Below, in pieces: positions 63,628 through 64,000 of a stretch of 64,000 nucleotides of DNA. Position 1 is the stretch's first letter; each line of letters opens with the position of its first letter. This DNA comes from CAMCXE01 sp036520615 (GTDB taxonomy: Bacteria > Pseudomonadota > Gammaproteobacteria > Pseudomonadales > Cellvibrionaceae): NCBI GenBank assembly GCA_036520615.1, contig DATDJI010000090.1:1-64000 (forward strand), read 5' to 3'. The notes below the pieces were generated by a model. The model saw nothing but the letters and a program-made list of their open reading frames with translations, made no database searches and was not told the DNA's origin. Both the position numbers and the translations under genes were made by a program.

Positions 63628-64000
63628 CTAAACCTCTGTATCGCGTTTAAATGGAATATCCGAACGCGTATAAGTACAAGCACGCCAAAGCCATTCAACC
63701 GGGCCATAACGGTAGTGTTTAAACCACCAACGGGCAGCCAATATTTGCGCGATCCATAAAAAAACGCCCAACAGAAAACTATTCACCTGCCCTAAATACA
63801 TCCAAGCTGCCAAACCAAATCCGTAAAAAATGGGTACACATAAAATCGACTGCGCCAAATAAATACTCAATGTCATGCGCCCGGGGAATGCTAAATAACG
63901 CAATAGTATTTGCAATCGAGTTTGGTACAACAGAACAAATATACACACGCTGGCAAGCGTTAACGCAAGATTAAAATAAGCGTTAAAAATCCTTAGTAAA
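63628..64000 (-). CDS. DUF418 family membrane protein (partial, runs off the right edge)
   Basis: The C-terminal part of a polytopic membrane protein; the reading frame stays open to base 64000. The segment GRMTLSIYLAQSILCVPIFYG and the ending RWWFKHYRYGPVEWLWRACTY match the C-terminal DUF418 domain of YeiB-like proteins, often described as putative transporters or acyltransferase-like membrane proteins. The N-terminus lies beyond the window. It is convergent with the acidic hypothetical gene across 33 bases with no terminator seen. Confidence 0.82.
   Translation of the reverse strand, partial: LLRIFNAYFNLALTLASVCIFVLLYQTRLQILLRYLAFPGRMTLSIYLAQSILCVPIFYGFGLAAWMYLGQVNSFLLGVFLWIAQILAARWWFKHYRYGPVEWLWRACTYTRSDIPFKRDTEV

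Noticed and set aside
1..64000. CRISPR arrays, insertion sequences, prophage or tRNA/rRNA genes
   Set aside because: I saw no regularly spaced repeats, transposase or integrase frames, terminal inverted repeats, or tRNA-like cloverleafs in reading the window.

Overview
The window reads as a chromosomal segment of a free-living, polysaccharide-degrading gammaproteobacterium, most likely Cellvibrionaceae (Cellvibrio / Saccharophagus / Teredinibacter type). Two signals lead there. One is an intact gammaproteobacterial division and cell-wall (dcw) cluster followed by lpxC, an M23 peptidase, secA, argJ and a MutT/ThiE fusion. The other is a set of secreted lipoproteins with long poly-serine linkers (CotH-like kinase, CE15 esterase, GH62 arabinofuranosidase, GH10 xylanase), a style typical of that family. 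The assignment rests on protein recognition from memory; no search was run.

Layout. 1-8.8 kb is accessory: a GlsB/YeaQ membrane protein, a CotH-type lipoprotein kinase convergent with a CE15 glucuronoyl esterase across a shared terminator, a VPLP-CTERM exported protein, a split membrane spermidine-synthase-like pair and a DUF4197 protein. 9.0-16.1 kb (minus strand) holds mutT/thiE, argJ, secA, an M23 peptidase and lpxC. 16.3-33.2 kb (minus strand) is the dcw cluster in order of transcription: mraZ, rsmH, ftsL, ftsI, murE, murF, mraY, murD, ftsW, murG, murC, ddl, ftsQ, ftsA, ftsZ. Many of its genes overlap by 4-8 bases. It starts at a recognisable promoter with MraZ boxes and ends at a hairpin after ftsZ.

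33.6-37.7 kb is a signalling island: a single-domain response regulator coupled to a PAS-GGDEF-EAL protein, divergent from a degenerate-receiver/CheX-like protein. 37.8-43.6 kb (minus strand) is a six-gene lipid operon: CDP-alcohol phosphatidyltransferase, acyltransferase, CdsA-like cytidylyltransferase, alpha/beta hydrolase-methyltransferase fusion, PAP2/dual-specificity phosphatase fusion and a small membrane protein. 44.3-47.8 kb encodes GH62 and GH10 xylan-degrading lipoproteins. 48.3-57.0 kb carries two tandem paralogous sensor kinases of about 1370 residues, each a periplasmic beta-propeller plus Y_Y_Y domain, one membrane helix, PAS, a CheA-type Hpt and a CheA-type ATPase. 57.5-60.6 kb has rcnA and lptG/lptF. 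60.8-63.6 kb (plus strand) has pepA, holC and an acidic hypothetical protein, and the window closes inside a DUF418 gene.

How it fits together. The CE15, GH62 and GH10 enzymes are complementary for glucuronoarabinoxylan: ester cleavage from lignin, arabinose removal and backbone cleavage. The paired propeller kinases beside the xylanases resemble in outline the hybrid sensors that control glycan-use genes in Bacteroidetes, but with a chemotaxis-type phosphorelay core and no fused output domain. They and the lipid operon are the best candidates here for poorly described systems.
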